A stretch of DNA of 64,000 nucleotides from contig JALQPE010002635.1 of assembly GCA_030407315.1 (NCBI GenBank), forward strand, positions 1 to 64,000, written 5' to 3'. Shown here piece after piece: positions 31,967 through 42,360 of this stretch; position 1 is the first letter of the stretch, and every line of letters starts with the position of its first letter. The DNA comes from Asparagopsis taxiformis (lineage: Eukaryota > Rhodophyta > Florideophyceae > Bonnemaisoniales > Bonnemaisoniaceae). The position numbers and the translations under genes were made by a program. Under the pieces are notes generated by a model. The model had not been told where the DNA came from, searched no databases, and saw only the letters and a list, made by a program, of their open reading frames with translations.

Positions 31967-32479
31967 ATGGCTCGTTCAAACACACTCTCCCTCCTGGCCC
32001 TCCTCTCCTGCCTCATCTCCCTCTCCCTTGCATCGATCCCTAGTCTCGGCCTCGACACGGCCCCAGCTGTCCGCTCCGGTCTCAGCGACCTAGACTTCCG
32101 CATCCAGTTCTCCCGTGCCACCCAGGTCAAGACTCCCAACTTCAAGGTTTTCATTGCTGATCTCAACAACTTCCCCGCCCTTGCTGCTACTGACGTGCAG
32201 TCCACCGTTGTGCGCGTGTTCCTCAAAGCTGGTCAGCCGTTCATCCCGCACTACCACCCGCGTGCTTCAGAGACGCTGAACGCATTGAAGGGCACGTTCC
32301 GGGTCTCGTTCAGGTTTGAGGGACTTGGTGAGGTAAGGACAGTGACAAATGTGATTCGTGCTGGAGAATCGACAGTGTTTCCGCAGGGCTTGATTCATGA
32401 AGTTTCGTGTATCAGCAAGTCGGACTGCCTGTTCCTGTCTGTTCTCAACTCTGCAGATCCGGGAACTGTTCCGGTCTAA
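31967..32479 (+). CDS. Secreted single-cupin (germin-like) protein 1
   Basis: 170 residues. Residues 1-22 form a signal peptide (MARSNTLSLLALLSCLISLSLA). Cupin motif 1 is complete: G89, H95, H97, E102, G109 in GQPFIPHYHPRASETLNALKG. Motif 2 is GESTVFPQGLIH with H144. These four residues form the usual Mn-binding site of germins. Two cysteines (CISKSDC) near the end could pair. The start was chosen because the frame upstream runs through promoter sequence with a TATA-like box at 31853 and lacks a signal peptide. It is a close paralog of the gene at 36596 and of the pseudogene at 28375. Germin-like cupins may act as oxalate oxidase, superoxide dismutase or binding proteins; the activity here is unknown. 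Confidence 0.87.
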   Translation: MARSNTLSLLALLSCLISLSLASIPSLGLDTAPAVRSGLSDLDFRIQFSRATQVKTPNFKVFIADLNNFPALAATDVQSTVVRVFLKAGQPFIPHYHPRASETLNALKGTFRVSFRFEGLGEVRTVTNVIRAGESTVFPQGLIHEVSCISKSDCLFLSVLNSADPGTVPV

Positions 32480-34390
32480 ATGATGTGTATTTATGTACAA
32501 TATCGTACTGATGCCGATTAGCACTTGCCTAGAACACAACCAATAACTATTGTTACTTTGTGACTGTATTATTCATTGTCTACAAACTCGAGCCTGCATG
32601 ACGCCCCTTTCCCTTTCGCCCAACTGCTGTTTGAATCATATGCCTACCTAGAAACCTTTTCAATCAGTTGGTTGATCTGACAATACTAGCTTGACGTAGG
32701 TAGCGGAAACAGAGTGAGCATTCCTTCACTTTCAGGCACATTGCAGTAAATAAATCAAAGCTTTTCACTTCCCAGAATAATCTTCATTTCCGTTCACTCG
32801 GCTCTTGTTCTTCGTTTCATAGTTGACCAATCTTCATTGATGTACTTCGTTCTTCCGAGAGCATCTGAAACTATATCCCAATCGCGACTTGCAAACATCT
32901 AGAACACCAGTAATATTCACCGCCAGTCATCGCTAAGGGCAGGTACTTAGCTGGGGTCGGGCCATCTGCCTTGCTATCTGGGAAAACTCCATGCAACACA
33001 TTACAAAGGGATGAAAGGAGATGAGCCCATTTAGCGTAGGATGGAACAAGTTTTTCAATAGTCCGGAAGACATACTGAAAGACACTACAACTTAAATTGA
33101 AATGAAGTGAGGACTCCAATTCCATGCCCGTCTATATCCTAATATATGCTCGCATATATGCCAGCCTACCGTCTCTAGCACGCCCAAGGAAACGTCCGTT
33201 TGACTTCCTATGGATTATATGATTCTTAATTTTCTCCCACTCGCCACCATGAATGAGCCCTCGCTAGCATAGACTTATCCCTCAATCTACTATTGTGTTT
33301 GTTTAGTACGAATCTTTTTCAATAACTCATGTTGGTGACGGTCTGTATGCTATGAATGACTTAATGAAGACGACCAAGAGTAAAACGTGAGCAGCAAACT
33401 AGCCAATTTGTTTTTTCGATTATCTTATTGATAGCTGGAACTGCCAGGACGGCTGTCAGGCCAGACAAAACTACTCATACCCCTTGTGTTGCGATGTTGT
33501 GCTGAACAATGCACTGACGTGGGATGAATTTATGCGTTATGTTCTTGCACCCCTTCGAAAACTCTGCGTCATATTGGATTCTTCATGTCAGTACTAAAAT
33601 TAGTACTGTCAGCTTTCCCAGGGAAAGTTCCTACTCCGCTTCCACTACTTCAAGTACTACAACTTCATTAATAAGCTAAATTTCCTCCAGCATAAACATA
33701 CACCTCAAGCAATGACCAGCTCCAGCTCTTCATCCAGTCTATTCGTCAGCAGGTTACCAACGCATCAAGATTTCTCAAGTGCCCTATCATACCTTTCTCA
33801 TGCATGCATGCTCACTTACATACACGAACTTTCCGAAGTACTCCACTATGCTGGAGATCAGCCTGTGCGTAACGTGCCGGACTGTTGGCACTGCTGGACG
33901 TCATATTACGCGAGAGACTCCATGGTTGGTATTGCGAGACCAGTATTACTGAACTAGTGATCTGAGAGCTTTCAGGTGCAGCGGCTGTTGGGACTGCTTG
34001 ATATCCATTGTTGTACCCGGTGTTCGTCCCAACCCCCTATGCGAATCATAACTCTCAGGAGGGTCAAAAAAGTAATGAAATATCTCTGGACGTGACGATT
34101 CGAGTTTCCCAAAAATACAATTTAGGTTGTATGGGAAGTTTCTACCCTCTAAAAATGATCAGATTACAGTCTTTTCGCTAAGGATAGCCCGTCATGCACA
34201 ATTTAACTCTTTGGCATATACCACGGGAACGACATGCTTGTTGTCGAAAGGGTTCCCCTCTTTTTTCAATTGCGTGTTGGATTGGTTGTTAGTTTAATAA
34301 TGAGGTTGCAGTAAAACACCAGGTACTACATGGTTCCTATCTTCGTCTCCTATGCCATGGCTGTCTATGAAACCTATGGACAGCACTACT
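32480..34390. other. Intergenic, nothing recognised
   Basis: About 1.9 kb of AT-rich sequence with short frames on both strands. An 81-codon frame at 33712 has a Ser-rich start and no domain and is not called. The right edge meets the duplicated promoter block starting at 34391. Confidence 0.5.
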
Positions 34391-34885
34391 CATCCCACTA
34401 CTAGTTGCCATCACCTTGCTCCATTCAACAACCCATCTCTCTTATATTCCCACACCATTCACCACTCCTCCCCCAACCCCCAACTCCCTCCCTCCCCCTC
34501 CTCCTCCTCACTTCTCACACAAACAAATCTATCACTCCCTCCCTATATAAACTCTCCATCCCCACCCCATTTCACCATCACCTCCCCACCATCAACCCAC
34601 CTCACCCACAACTTCTCACTACTTCCACATCATCCTAACATCCCACCAAATGGCGCCCTCAATTACTCTCTCCTTCATCGCACTCTCCTCCCTCCTCGCC
34701 CTCTCTCTCGCCGCGACCCTCACCCCCAATCTCGCCGCCCAGCCCGCTGCCCGCCCCCAGCTCACCAAGCGTGGTCTCAGTGCGCAGTCGCGATCCGCGG
34801 AGCAGCTTCCGACAGTGAGCCGTCAATCTGTGACCAATGTCCTGATCGAGCTCGGGCCCGGGGATGTGATCCCTCCGCATTTCCA
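34391..34885 (+). repeat. Duplicated promoter plus 5' coding block, copy 1
   Basis: About 495 bp almost identical to 43959-44454, with only one substitution and one base of length difference noticed. It covers promoter, leader and the first half of a cupin gene. Confidence 0.85.
34544..34550 (+). promoter_or_regulatory. TATA box of cupin gene 2
   Basis: TATATAA in a C/T-rich setting, 100-106 bp upstream of the ATG at 34650. An identical box serves the paralog at 44113. Confidence 0.6.
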
Positions 34886-35105
34886 CCCGGATACCGTGGA
34901 GAAGTTCCAGCTTGTGCGCGGGAGGCTTAGGATCACCGTGTGGCTTGACGGACTCGAGGGAAGACCGATCAGGAAACTTCTTCGTCCAGGTCAGGCGACT
35001 GTGCTTCCGACGGCGGCGATTCATTCCGTCGAATGCATCAGCCGAGTCGACTGTGTCGATGTGTCCACTTTCGACCCCGCTGATCCGGAGACAATCTTTG
35101 TGTAA
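34650..35105 (+). CDS. Secreted single-cupin protein 2 (short subfamily)
   Basis: 151 residues with a signal peptide at 1-21 (MAPSITLSFIALSSLLALSLA). A propeptide-like stretch ends in the dibasic site LTKR at 38-41. The cupin fold follows: motif 1 GDVIPPHFHPDTVEKFQLVRG with H77, H79 and E84; motif 2 GQATVLPTAAIH with H125, in which the usual P-x-G reads P-T-A. CISRVDC may form a disulfide. The first half and the last 84 bp are the same as in the gene at 44219, but the middle 133 bp (34886-35018) is very different, a mosaic consistent with gene conversion. It is probably secreted and metal-binding; its substrate is unknown. Confidence 0.85.
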   Translation: MAPSITLSFIALSSLLALSLAATLTPNLAAQPAARPQLTKRGLSAQSRSAEQLPTVSRQSVTNVLIELGPGDVIPPHFHPDTVEKFQLVRGRLRITVWLDGLEGRPIRKLLRPGQATVLPTAAIHSVECISRVDCVDVSTFDPADPETIFV

Positions 35106-36480
35106 GAGGATTGGCGTTGTGAGGGATCGGCGCGCATGGGCTGCGCATCCGGGTCGGTTGGGTACGTCTCGTGTGTACGCGCTGGATTAGGTTAGTTGGA
35201 CATTGCGTCATGGATTGCGTGATGCGTGTCGATTACGCACAACGAATTAACGCTTATGTTTGGTTAATTGAGCTTTAATTTTAAGAAACTTTTTAGATTA
35301 AAATGAAAAAGTAATTTCTCAATTGTTAATGCTTCCGTGGGAGTCGCCGACCGTGTGTGGAAAGGTTGATGGGCGCCTTTACGACTGCTTTTGATGACAT
35401 GTGACAGAGTCGCTGGTGAGGCAAACTCGTTATGATGTCTGTTATCGAGGTGTTCACTCATTGCTCGGCATCGTGAATACAGACACGTCTAGGACATGAT
35501 TGCGTCTTGCAGACGCGCCTGATGGACAACTTGATGTTCGAATTATCGATGACAGGATGGTGTTTCAAGAAGTGTCTCAGTATGATGACCTGCCGCTTCC
35601 TACAGCTTGGTTGAGCCAATATCTGACGACGAGCAACGATGGAAATGACATATTCAAGTATTGTATTGGCAGGAATGCAGATACTTTGTGGACCATTGCG
35701 CCGCAGGATTAGAGCATCTTCGCTCTGCCCATTTGGTGTTGTACGCGACAGTAATAGATGCAGTCGAGGACCATACGGCTGACGAATTGCAGAGAATTGG
35801 GAGAACCGAGTGATGCGATTTCTAGTTGACTCAGAGGACCAATCATCCAGCCTCGTCTTTCCCGTTGGCGCGGTACGGTCCGTTTGACATTTATTCAACG
35901 TAGCAGAAATTATCTCAGCGTTGTGATAACGAAGAAACAGAGATCTGGATAGAAGATGGACAAACATAGTGATGATGTTGCAAACTGACGAGTTGTATAT
36001 TCGAATATTTGAGTTTTATCAACGCTCGACGTTGCAAATCCTCAAAAAAACTGTAGTACTCCATGTTTCAACATTAAATCTACGCATGCTTTAATCTCCA
36101 CTGTAAAGGAACCGCGTTTTCCGGCGTTGGACAGTTATTCGGTTTTTTTCTGGAAAGGACCGCACTCGAAACAGTCCCGTCTATCCACGGTGCATCCTTT
36201 CCTCATCGCCCCGTGGCCATCTCCGTTTCTCCACCTGAGTTCCACCCATGCTCAGCTCAGCGCCGTACCACTCGTCTATGAAACGCGACCGAAAAGTATT
36301 TTCGCAACACGCACTGCCCCACTCCTCGTTGTCCTCTCCGAAGATGCACCAGCCGATCATTCAGACAGCTTCAACCTCCGTCTCAGTTACCCTAGCACTT
36401 CATTCAATCGGTCCTCCTACAACGTATCCAGAGAATCTACAAACCACGATCAATTCTCCCTCCCTGCATCATTGCTCAGC
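35106..36480. other. Intergenic, nothing firm recognised
   Basis: A 70-codon frame at 35500-35712 on the plus strand has protein-like composition but no start context or family match, so I do not call it a gene. The stretch from 36150 on is promoter sequence for cupin gene 3. Confidence 0.45.
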
Positions 36481-36487
36481 TATATAA
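36481..36487 (+). promoter_or_regulatory. TATA box of cupin gene 3
   Basis: TATATAA followed by ACACCGC, 109-115 bp upstream of the ATG at 36596. Confidence 0.6.
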
Positions 36488-36595
36488 ACACCGCATCCTC
36501 TGCCCCATCCCACCGAAACCTTCTATCAACCAACAGCCAACACAGCATCAATCGACATCACGACCACCTCAACCCAACCTTTTCCAAACCGCCCA

Positions 36596-37108
36596 ATGGC
36601 TTTCTCCAGCACGATCTCCGTCCTCGCCCTGCTCTCCTGTCTCTTCTCCCTCTCCCTGGCCTCGATCCCCAGTCTCGGTCTCGACACCGCACCGGCAGTT
36701 CGCTCCGGTCTCCGCGACCGTGACTTCCGCATTCAGTTCTCCCGGGGCATCCAGGTCACGACACCTGACTTTTCTGTATCCATCGCAGATCTGAGCAACT
36801 TCCCCGCGCTGGCTGCCACCGACGTGCAGTCCACCATCGTTCGCGTGTCCGTCAAGGCTGGCAGACCCTTCTTTGCCCACTACCACCCCCGTGGTACAGA
36901 GACGCTCAACGCGCTGCAGGGCACCTTCCGCATTTCGTTCAGATTCGAGGGGCTCGGTGATGTCAGAACCGTCACCAATATCATCCGTGCCGGCGAATCT
37001 ACCGTGTTTCCGCAGGGCTTGATTCATGAAACTGTGTGCATCAGTGATACCGACTGCGCGTTCCTGTCTGTGCTCAACTCAGCGGACCCGGGTACTGTTC
37101 CTGTCTGA
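36596..37108 (+). CDS. Secreted single-cupin (germin-like) protein 3
   Basis: 170 residues, aligned without gaps to the gene at 31967. The signal peptide spans residues 1-22. Motif 1 is GRPFFAHYHPRGTETLNALQG (H95, H97, E102) and motif 2 is GESTVFPQGLIH (H144). The C-terminal CISDTDC pair is conserved. The region between the signal peptide and the cupin core (SIPSLGLDTAPAVRSGL) is also strongly conserved between the two genes. The TATA box at 36481 gives a leader of roughly 80 bases. A Ty3 element begins 43 bp after the stop codon, so it sits in or close to the 3' UTR and may affect polyadenylation. Confidence 0.88.
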   Translation: MAFSSTISVLALLSCLFSLSLASIPSLGLDTAPAVRSGLRDRDFRIQFSRGIQVTTPDFSVSIADLSNFPALAATDVQSTIVRVSVKAGRPFFAHYHPRGTETLNALQGTFRISFRFEGLGDVRTVTNIIRAGESTVFPQGLIHETVCISDTDCAFLSVLNSADPGTVPV

Positions 37109-37151
37109 ACAGCCTTGTAGTCGTGCACAAACATCACAAAATTTCTAGGAG

Positions 37152-37595
37152 TGTTCTACCCCCTACGTCTCGCGGGTACAGATACTGTATCTTAATCTCG
37201 GCTTTACGTAGTGACGAGAAATATCCCTTGAGGATCTTGCGGGCTCCCCGAGACACTGTAAATCAGGTGAAGGGAGTTACTCGCCCGATCGGCCCCGAAA
37301 CTGATCTGATGAGCTCGCGTCGAGGCGCGACAGTGATCTCGCTATCAAGCAGAGACACCAGCCTCGAATAATGCGCGGCGGCGAGCGGAGAGATACACTA
37401 ATAAACTCGCGACGCGCCGTCTCGAGCGAAGGGCGGCGCGGGGTACATTCGGGTACCGGTTCACCTTGCCTCGTAGAGAGATTAGTCTGAACTAGCGTGA
37501 AATCGCTTCCGCGTACCGCGCGGATCGACCGGAGTGACGCGACCGAATTGGCGAGCGAGCAGGCGGTCTACGCGTACAGCCTCAGGTGGAGAACA
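37152..37595 (+). repeat. 5' LTR of the second Ty3 element
   Basis: 444 bp, TGTTCTACCC...GGAGAACA. One difference from 42361-42804 was seen. Confidence 0.93.
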
Positions 37596-37662
37596 AAGCG
37601 CTTTGTGAGACGTCTGAAGCGCACTTAGGCTGGACCACCTGCCTAGCTTGCCAACCTACACG

Positions 37663-38520
37663 ATGTCAGCCCTTGGGCTGGTCAGTACTATCCGCCACCC
37701 GGAGCTCCACACTGCTCTGAGCGAGGACATTGCCCGGTTCGGCCTGGAATACGAACGGTACCTGAACGAGGTAGCGGATGTCAATCGAAATCGGACACCG
37801 GAAAACAGAATTCGTCCTGCAGGACGAAAAGCGTGCATCTGCCCTGACCTACTTGTATCACTGGTGTCAATGAAAGTCTTCGCAGGTTGCGACACCGTAG
37901 AAGATGTGACGAACACTCAGGTTCATCAATGGATGATCTCTCGGATGGACAGAGGAGAACAAGTCCTCTCGGCAAGGGTTGAAGCTGCAGTAAACGAAAC
38001 TCAGTTCAAGCCTCTACTGAAGGATCCAGAAGGTGCTACCTTGATGTTTTTTAGCCAGCTTCACAGCTCGCTGCGTAAGTTTGGCGCATCAAGCGCCATC
38101 CAGAGCTCTCCGAAAGCTCTAATCAATCTGGTCATTCCGAAAATACAGCCCGCAATTGTGCGCGACACGGTTGTGAAAGAACACGACTACTGGCCAGAGA
38201 ATAAGAAATATGACCTCAACTTCCTCCAATTGAAGGTGGCGGAAATCTCGCGCGAATCCGCTCGCTACGCGGGGAAGAGAGGTCGTCGGGACTTCAGCCC
38301 CGATTCGAATAGTCTTCCTCGTGGAAGTAAGGGAGAAATACAAGGGCGAAAGAACAAGAAAAGGCGTGAACAAGCCCGAGGGAATCAGCCCTCGACAGCG
38401 ATCGGAACGGGAGCAGAACGTAAGCCTGTTCCGGTCCGGAACCCGGGACGAAGCGCCGATCATAGCAGCAGTCGGAACGGGGGAGGAAGAAAACAAAGCA
38501 ATGGAAGACACCCTGCCTAA
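37663..38520 (+). CDS. Gag of the second Ty3 element
   Basis: 285 residues from the ATG at 37663. The first 190 residues look like a retroelement capsid region. The C-terminal third is strongly basic (GKRGRRD, GRKNKKRREQ), as in nucleocapsids. There is no zinc knuckle within the protein itself: the CX4CX3HX4C knuckle is encoded across the gag stop in the pol frame (38514-38558). Gag assembles the particle and packages RNA. Translation to its own stop would give a knuckle-less form, and a -1 frameshift would give a form with the knuckle. Confidence 0.75.
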   Translation: MSALGLVSTIRHPELHTALSEDIARFGLEYERYLNEVADVNRNRTPENRIRPAGRKACICPDLLVSLVSMKVFAGCDTVEDVTNTQVHQWMISRMDRGEQVLSARVEAAVNETQFKPLLKDPEGATLMFFSQLHSSLRKFGASSAIQSSPKALINLVIPKIQPAIVRDTVVKEHDYWPENKKYDLNFLQLKVAEISRESARYAGKRGRRDFSPDSNSLPRGSKGEIQGRKNKKRREQARGNQPSTAIGTGAERKPVPVRNPGRSADHSSSRNGGGRKQSNGRHPA

Positions 38521-41500
38521 ATCCCGAATGCACTGAAGTTCACCCCCTGAAGGAGTGTAAGAATACTTCTGAGGAACAAAAGGACGATTTGTTCAGGAAA
38601 TTAAGAGCAGATCGGAAGAGCCTCTCTGCGGTGAGAGACCCGTACCCCTCTGAAGGGAGATGGGAAGTGTTATTGCACGACAAGGTCCTCGCGATTGCGC
38701 TCGGCGACATAGGGGCTGACTACAGCGCCGTGCCACGCCGACTGGTCCAGAAACTCGTCAAATCTGGATCAGAAATACCCGAATCAGTGCTAGATAACCC
38801 ACTCAAGCTCAGTGTAGCTGTGAAGCTACCCAAATGCGACCCAATAATCGCCACATCGAAGGTTTCCCTATCGATACGATTGAAGCTCCCATGTGGACCC
38901 CTCTGCCTGCGAAGAGTTGAATTCATCGTCGTGGAGAACGATATGGAAGAGATTTTATTGGGAAGGCCATTACTGAAATGCTTGGGATTCGATCTTGGAC
39001 GTCACTTGGAGGACGTCCGAGACAAATATCACAACGCTGACGTAAGTTCGCTGATGCCAGTCGCTTCCGAAACAGAAAGCAAATCCCTAGTGCTGAACCG
39101 ATTCAAAGCGTATACAGGGATACGATACAATGACGCCGACTCCGACCCGATCCCTCTGCCAAATTCCATCGGGGCCAGCATGGGGATAGATTCAGAACAA
39201 GACATCGAGGCCGCCATTACAAATACAGTGCGATCTGCAGAAGCGAACAGTATCAGCAAAGAGGGATCCGCTAGGATATCGCGCCTCCTAGCCTCTTACC
39301 GTGACGTACTGCGAATCAAACTTGGGCCAGATCCTCCTGCACGAGTTGAGCCCATGCGAATTAAGCTGAAGCAGAATCACAGGCCGACCCGAGCCACCCA
39401 GCGGCGCTATGCCCCCCCACAACGCGAGTTTATATCAAATACTGTTCGGAGATTGGAGAAGATCGGAGCTATCTATCACAACCCAGCCGCAAGGTGGGCA
39501 AGCCCTGCCCTTGCCGTTTCGAAACCAGGGTCTGAAAAATTCAGGTTCACGGTAGACCTGCGAGCGCCAAATTCAATGACAGAACCCATCATATCTTCAA
39601 TGCCGAACCTAGAATGCCTCTTACAGCTCACTGAGGGCAGCAGCGTATTCGCCAAAATTGATCTCTGTCACGCATATTGGCAATTACCACTGCACAAAGA
39701 CTCGCAAGAATGCATGTCAATCCAGACACCCTTGGGTGTCTTCACGCCAAGACGAGTGCTCCAGGGGAGCACAGACGCCGGAAGCCATTTTCAGGCCAGC
39801 ACCGCGAAAGTATTCGAGTGCCTCTCAGCAAACATGCTGCAATGGCTCGATGATTTCCTTCTTCACGCCAAGAACGAAGGAATCCTAATTGACATATTGG
39901 AGACGTATTTCGCTAGGTGCCGCGAGTTCGGACTCAAGATACATGCAGAGAAGTCAAAACTGTTTCTCCGCGAGACGAAGTTTTGCGGAAGAATCATCGA
40001 CGGAGAAGGGATCCGTTTCGATCCCCGCAGCCTCGACGCTTTACTGAACATGTACAGGCCGGAAAAGGCCGGAGACCTTCAGCAGTTCATTTGTGCGACG
40101 AGTTGGATGCGCAACAGCATCCCCGAATATGCCACGACCATCGCACCTCTTCACGAGATAATGGAACTCTGTTACACGAAGGCAAAGAAACGAACTAAAC
40201 GCGCGGTGCGTAAAATTTCACTGGCAGGGCTATGGGGGAGAGATCATGACTGCGCTTTCCAGCAGATCAAAAACTCTATAGCCCAGTCAGTGAAGCTTGC
40301 GCACCCGAAACGAGACTCCGATTTGTGTCTATTCTCAGACGCTTCAGAGTCACATTGGTCATCAGTCCTCACACAAACCAATCGCCTGGGGAGAAACCGC
40401 CCAATCGACGAACAGGAACACGCTCCGCTTTCGTTCCTTTCCGGAAGCTTCAAGGGATCATCCGCTCGATGGAGCATCGTGGAAAAGGAAGCTTTCGCTA
40501 TTGTCGAATCAATGCAACGGCTGGAATACATTGTGGCTGGACGCGAAGTCCGTTTGTTTACGGATCACGCTAACCTCATTTACATTTTCGACCCCGTCGG
40601 GCAGAACCCGGGGCTAGCACGTCACACCGCAAACAAACTGATGCGTTGGGCTTTGAAACTTAGCGGATATCGCTACGTGATCGAACACCTCAGCGGTGAG
40701 CGGAACGTGTGGGCAGATATGCTCACAAGGTGGGCTGCAGCCCCGTCGACGACCACCCGCAAATCACGAATTTGCCGACTCATGGTCGCTCCGATCACGC
40801 CATCTCTTTCTGAAGAACTAGATTGGCCATCCCGAGAGGACATTGCGAACGCGCAACGTACCTCTAGCGCCCCACGACCCGGCGGTTTCGAACAAGCTGG
40901 GGATATCGTCCAGGACAGGAGAGGGGTTATCTGGATCCCGCCAGACGCGGATCCCGTTCTGAAACTACGAATCCTAATCGCGGGGCATACGGGATTCGGT
41001 GGACACAGAGGTAGCAGGACATCGCTCGCCATCCTTCTTGCGCATTTCACTTGGGATGGAATGCCCAAGGATGTCGAAGTCTTCTGCAAGTCATGCTTGC
41101 ACTGCCTCTCAACGTCGACAGGAAATACCGTACCGCGACCTTTGGGTCACAGCTTGCACGCCGAGAAACCGAACCAGATCCTGCATTTTGATTTTTGCTA
41201 CATCGGGAAAAGCAGCACAGGCGAAATTTACATACTGATATTGAAAGATGACCTGAGCTCGTACGTTTGGTTGTTCCCTTCGGCAACTGCAGACGCCGAG
41301 CAAGTAGCTGACGCACTCATTGAATGGTTCTCGGCATTCGGAACAGTGACGCAATGGATCTCAGACCGGGGATCCCACTTTCGCAATAGCGTCATCCGAG
41401 CTATCAGGGAGCGCTTGCATTGCGCCCACCACTTCACACTGGCTTACTGCCCTTGGACAAACGGTTCCGTGGAAGTGGTATGTCGAGAGCTCATAAGAGC

Positions 41501-42332
41501 TATGAGAGCGCTCCTTTCGGAGTACCAGTTACCGCAGAGATCGTGGCCAGCCGTCGTCCCGGTTGTCCAGTCGATCCTGAATAACACTCCGCTCCAGCGA
41601 CTTGGTGGAAAATGCCCACTGACTGCGTTTACACAGCTACCTGCTGACTCTCCTCTTCTGGCCATTCGTCACCCAACAAAAGAACCAGTTGAAATCCTCC
41701 AGATTGAGGAAGTTCGAGCAAAGCAATTGCTGAGAGTCCGCGAGCTGCAGGACTCAATGGACCAGATACACCGAAATTTGTCTCTTTCCGTTTCGGCCGC
41801 ACGCGAGAAGCGTGTGGCATCGCACAACGCCAGGACACACGTTCGCGCGTGCAATTTCGACGTTGGGGACTTCGTCCTCTGCGGTAAACTGAATCGACAT
41901 ACCGGAAGTAAGCTTTCATTGCGTTGGTATGGACCTCGCCGCATTACTAAGACCCTTTCCGATTTCCTCTTCGAAGTGGAAGACCTCCGGACGATGGACA
42001 AGTCTGTAATACACGGAACTCGCCTCAAGTTTTTTCGAAACAGTAGCTACACAGTCACTGAGGAGCTAATCAATCAACTCTCTTTCCAGGACGGAGAGCT
42101 GTGTGTGGTAGAGAAATTCTTGGACTTACGGGAGCGCCGAGGAAGGGTAGAAGTACGAGTTCAATGGAAGGGGTTTGAGGATGAAGATCCCGCCTGGGAG
42201 GACATCGACGCCATCCGAAACGACGTCCCCATTCTATTGTCGGAATTCCTAGGTGAGATACAGACTAATGGGACAGCTCGGCAAAAGCGTATCGCCTCCA
42301 AGGTTCTGGGGATGAACAACAGCACGGTATAG
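38466..42332 (+). CDS. Pol of the second Ty3 element: PR-RT-RNase H-IN-chromodomain
   Basis: The frame opens at 38466 and overlaps gag by 55 bases in the -1 frame. Order: zinc knuckle CLNPECTEVHPLKEC; protease with ALGDIGADYSAV (DIG where DSG/DTG is usual); RT with FTVDLRAPN and QWLDDFLLHA (WLDD at 39843-39854); RNase H with LFSDASESHW and LFTDHANLIY; integrase with GHRGSRTSLAILLAHFTW zinc region, then D in FDFCYIG, D in WISDRGSHF and E in TNGSVEVVCREL; and a C-terminal chromodomain (about 42090-42250, CVVEKFLDLRERRG, RVQWKGFEDEDPAWE). The first aromatic cage position of the chromodomain appears to be Cys instead of Tyr. No internal stop was found. Confidence 0.88.
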   Translation, partial: QQSERGRKKTKQWKTPCLNPECTEVHPLKECKNTSEEQKDDLFRKLRADRKSLSAVRDPYPSEGRWEVLLHDKVLAIALGDIGADYSAVPRRLVQKLVKSGSEIPESVLDNPLKLSVAVKLPKCDPIIATSKVSLSIRLKLPCGPLCLRRVEFIVVENDMEEILLGRPLLKCLGFDLGRHLEDVRDKYHNADVSSLMPVASETESKSLVLNRFKAYTGIRYNDADSDPIPLPNSIGASMGIDSEQDIEAAITNTVRSAEANSISKEGSARISRLLASYRDVLRIKLGPDPPARVEPMRIKLKQNHRPTRATQRRYAPPQREFISNTVRRLEKIGAIYHNPAARWASPALAVSKPGSEKFRFTVDLRAPNSMTEPIISSMPNLECLLQLTEGSSVFAKIDLCHAYWQLPLHKDSQECMSIQTPLGVFTPRRVLQGSTDAGSHFQASTAKVFECLSANMLQWLDDFLLHAKNEGILIDILETYFARCREFGLKIHAEKSKLFLRETKFCGRIIDGEGIRFDPRSLDALLNMYRPEKAGDLQQFICATSWMRNSIPEYATTIAPLHEIMELCYTKAKKRTKRAVRKISLAGLWGRDHDCAFQQIKNSIAQSVKLAHPKRDSDLCLFSDASESHWSSVLTQTNRLGRNRPIDEQEHAPLSFLSGSFKGSSARWSIVEKEAFAIVESMQRLEYIVAGREVRLFTDHANLIYIFDPVGQNPGLARHTANKLMRWALKLSGYRYVIEHLSGERNVWADMLTRWAAAPSTTTRKSRICRLMVAPITPSLSEELDWPSREDIANAQRTSSAPRPGGFEQAGDIVQDRRGVIWIPPDADPVLKLRILIAGHTGFGGHRGSRTSLAILLAHFTWDGMPKDVEVFCKSCLHCLSTSTGNTVPRPLGHSLHAEKPNQILHFDFCYIGKSSTGEIYILILKDDLSSYVWLFPSATADAEQVADALIEWFSAFGTVTQWISDRGSHFRNSVIRAIRERLHCAHHFTLAYCPWTNGSVEVVCRELIRAMRALLSEYQLPQRSWPAVVPVVQSILNNTPLQRLGGKCPLTAFTQLPADSPLLAIRHPTKEPVEILQIEEVRAKQLLRVRELQDSMDQIHRNLSLSVSAAREKRVASHNARTHVRACNFDVGDFVLCGKLNRHTGSKLSLRWYGPRRITKTLSDFLFEVEDLRTMDKSVIHGTRLKFFRNSSYTVTEELINQLSFQDGELCVVEKFLDLRERRGRVEVRVQWKGFEDEDPAWEDIDAIRNDVPILLSEFLGEIQTNGTARQKRIASKVLGMNNSTV

Positions 42333-42351
42333 ACGAATCGTGCAATTGTTC

Positions 42352-42360
42352 ATGGGGGAC
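42352..42360 (+). promoter_or_regulatory. Polypurine tract of the second Ty3 element
   Basis: ATGGGGGAC directly before the 3' LTR. Confidence 0.45.

Noticed and set aside
35500..35712. 70-codon frame with protein-like composition
   Set aside because: No family match, no promoter pattern and no paralog in the window; not enough to call a gene.
36127..36723. 198-codon frame overlapping cupin gene 3
   Set aside because: It reads promoter and leader and then the cupin in the wrong frame; C/T-rich leaders create open frames by composition.
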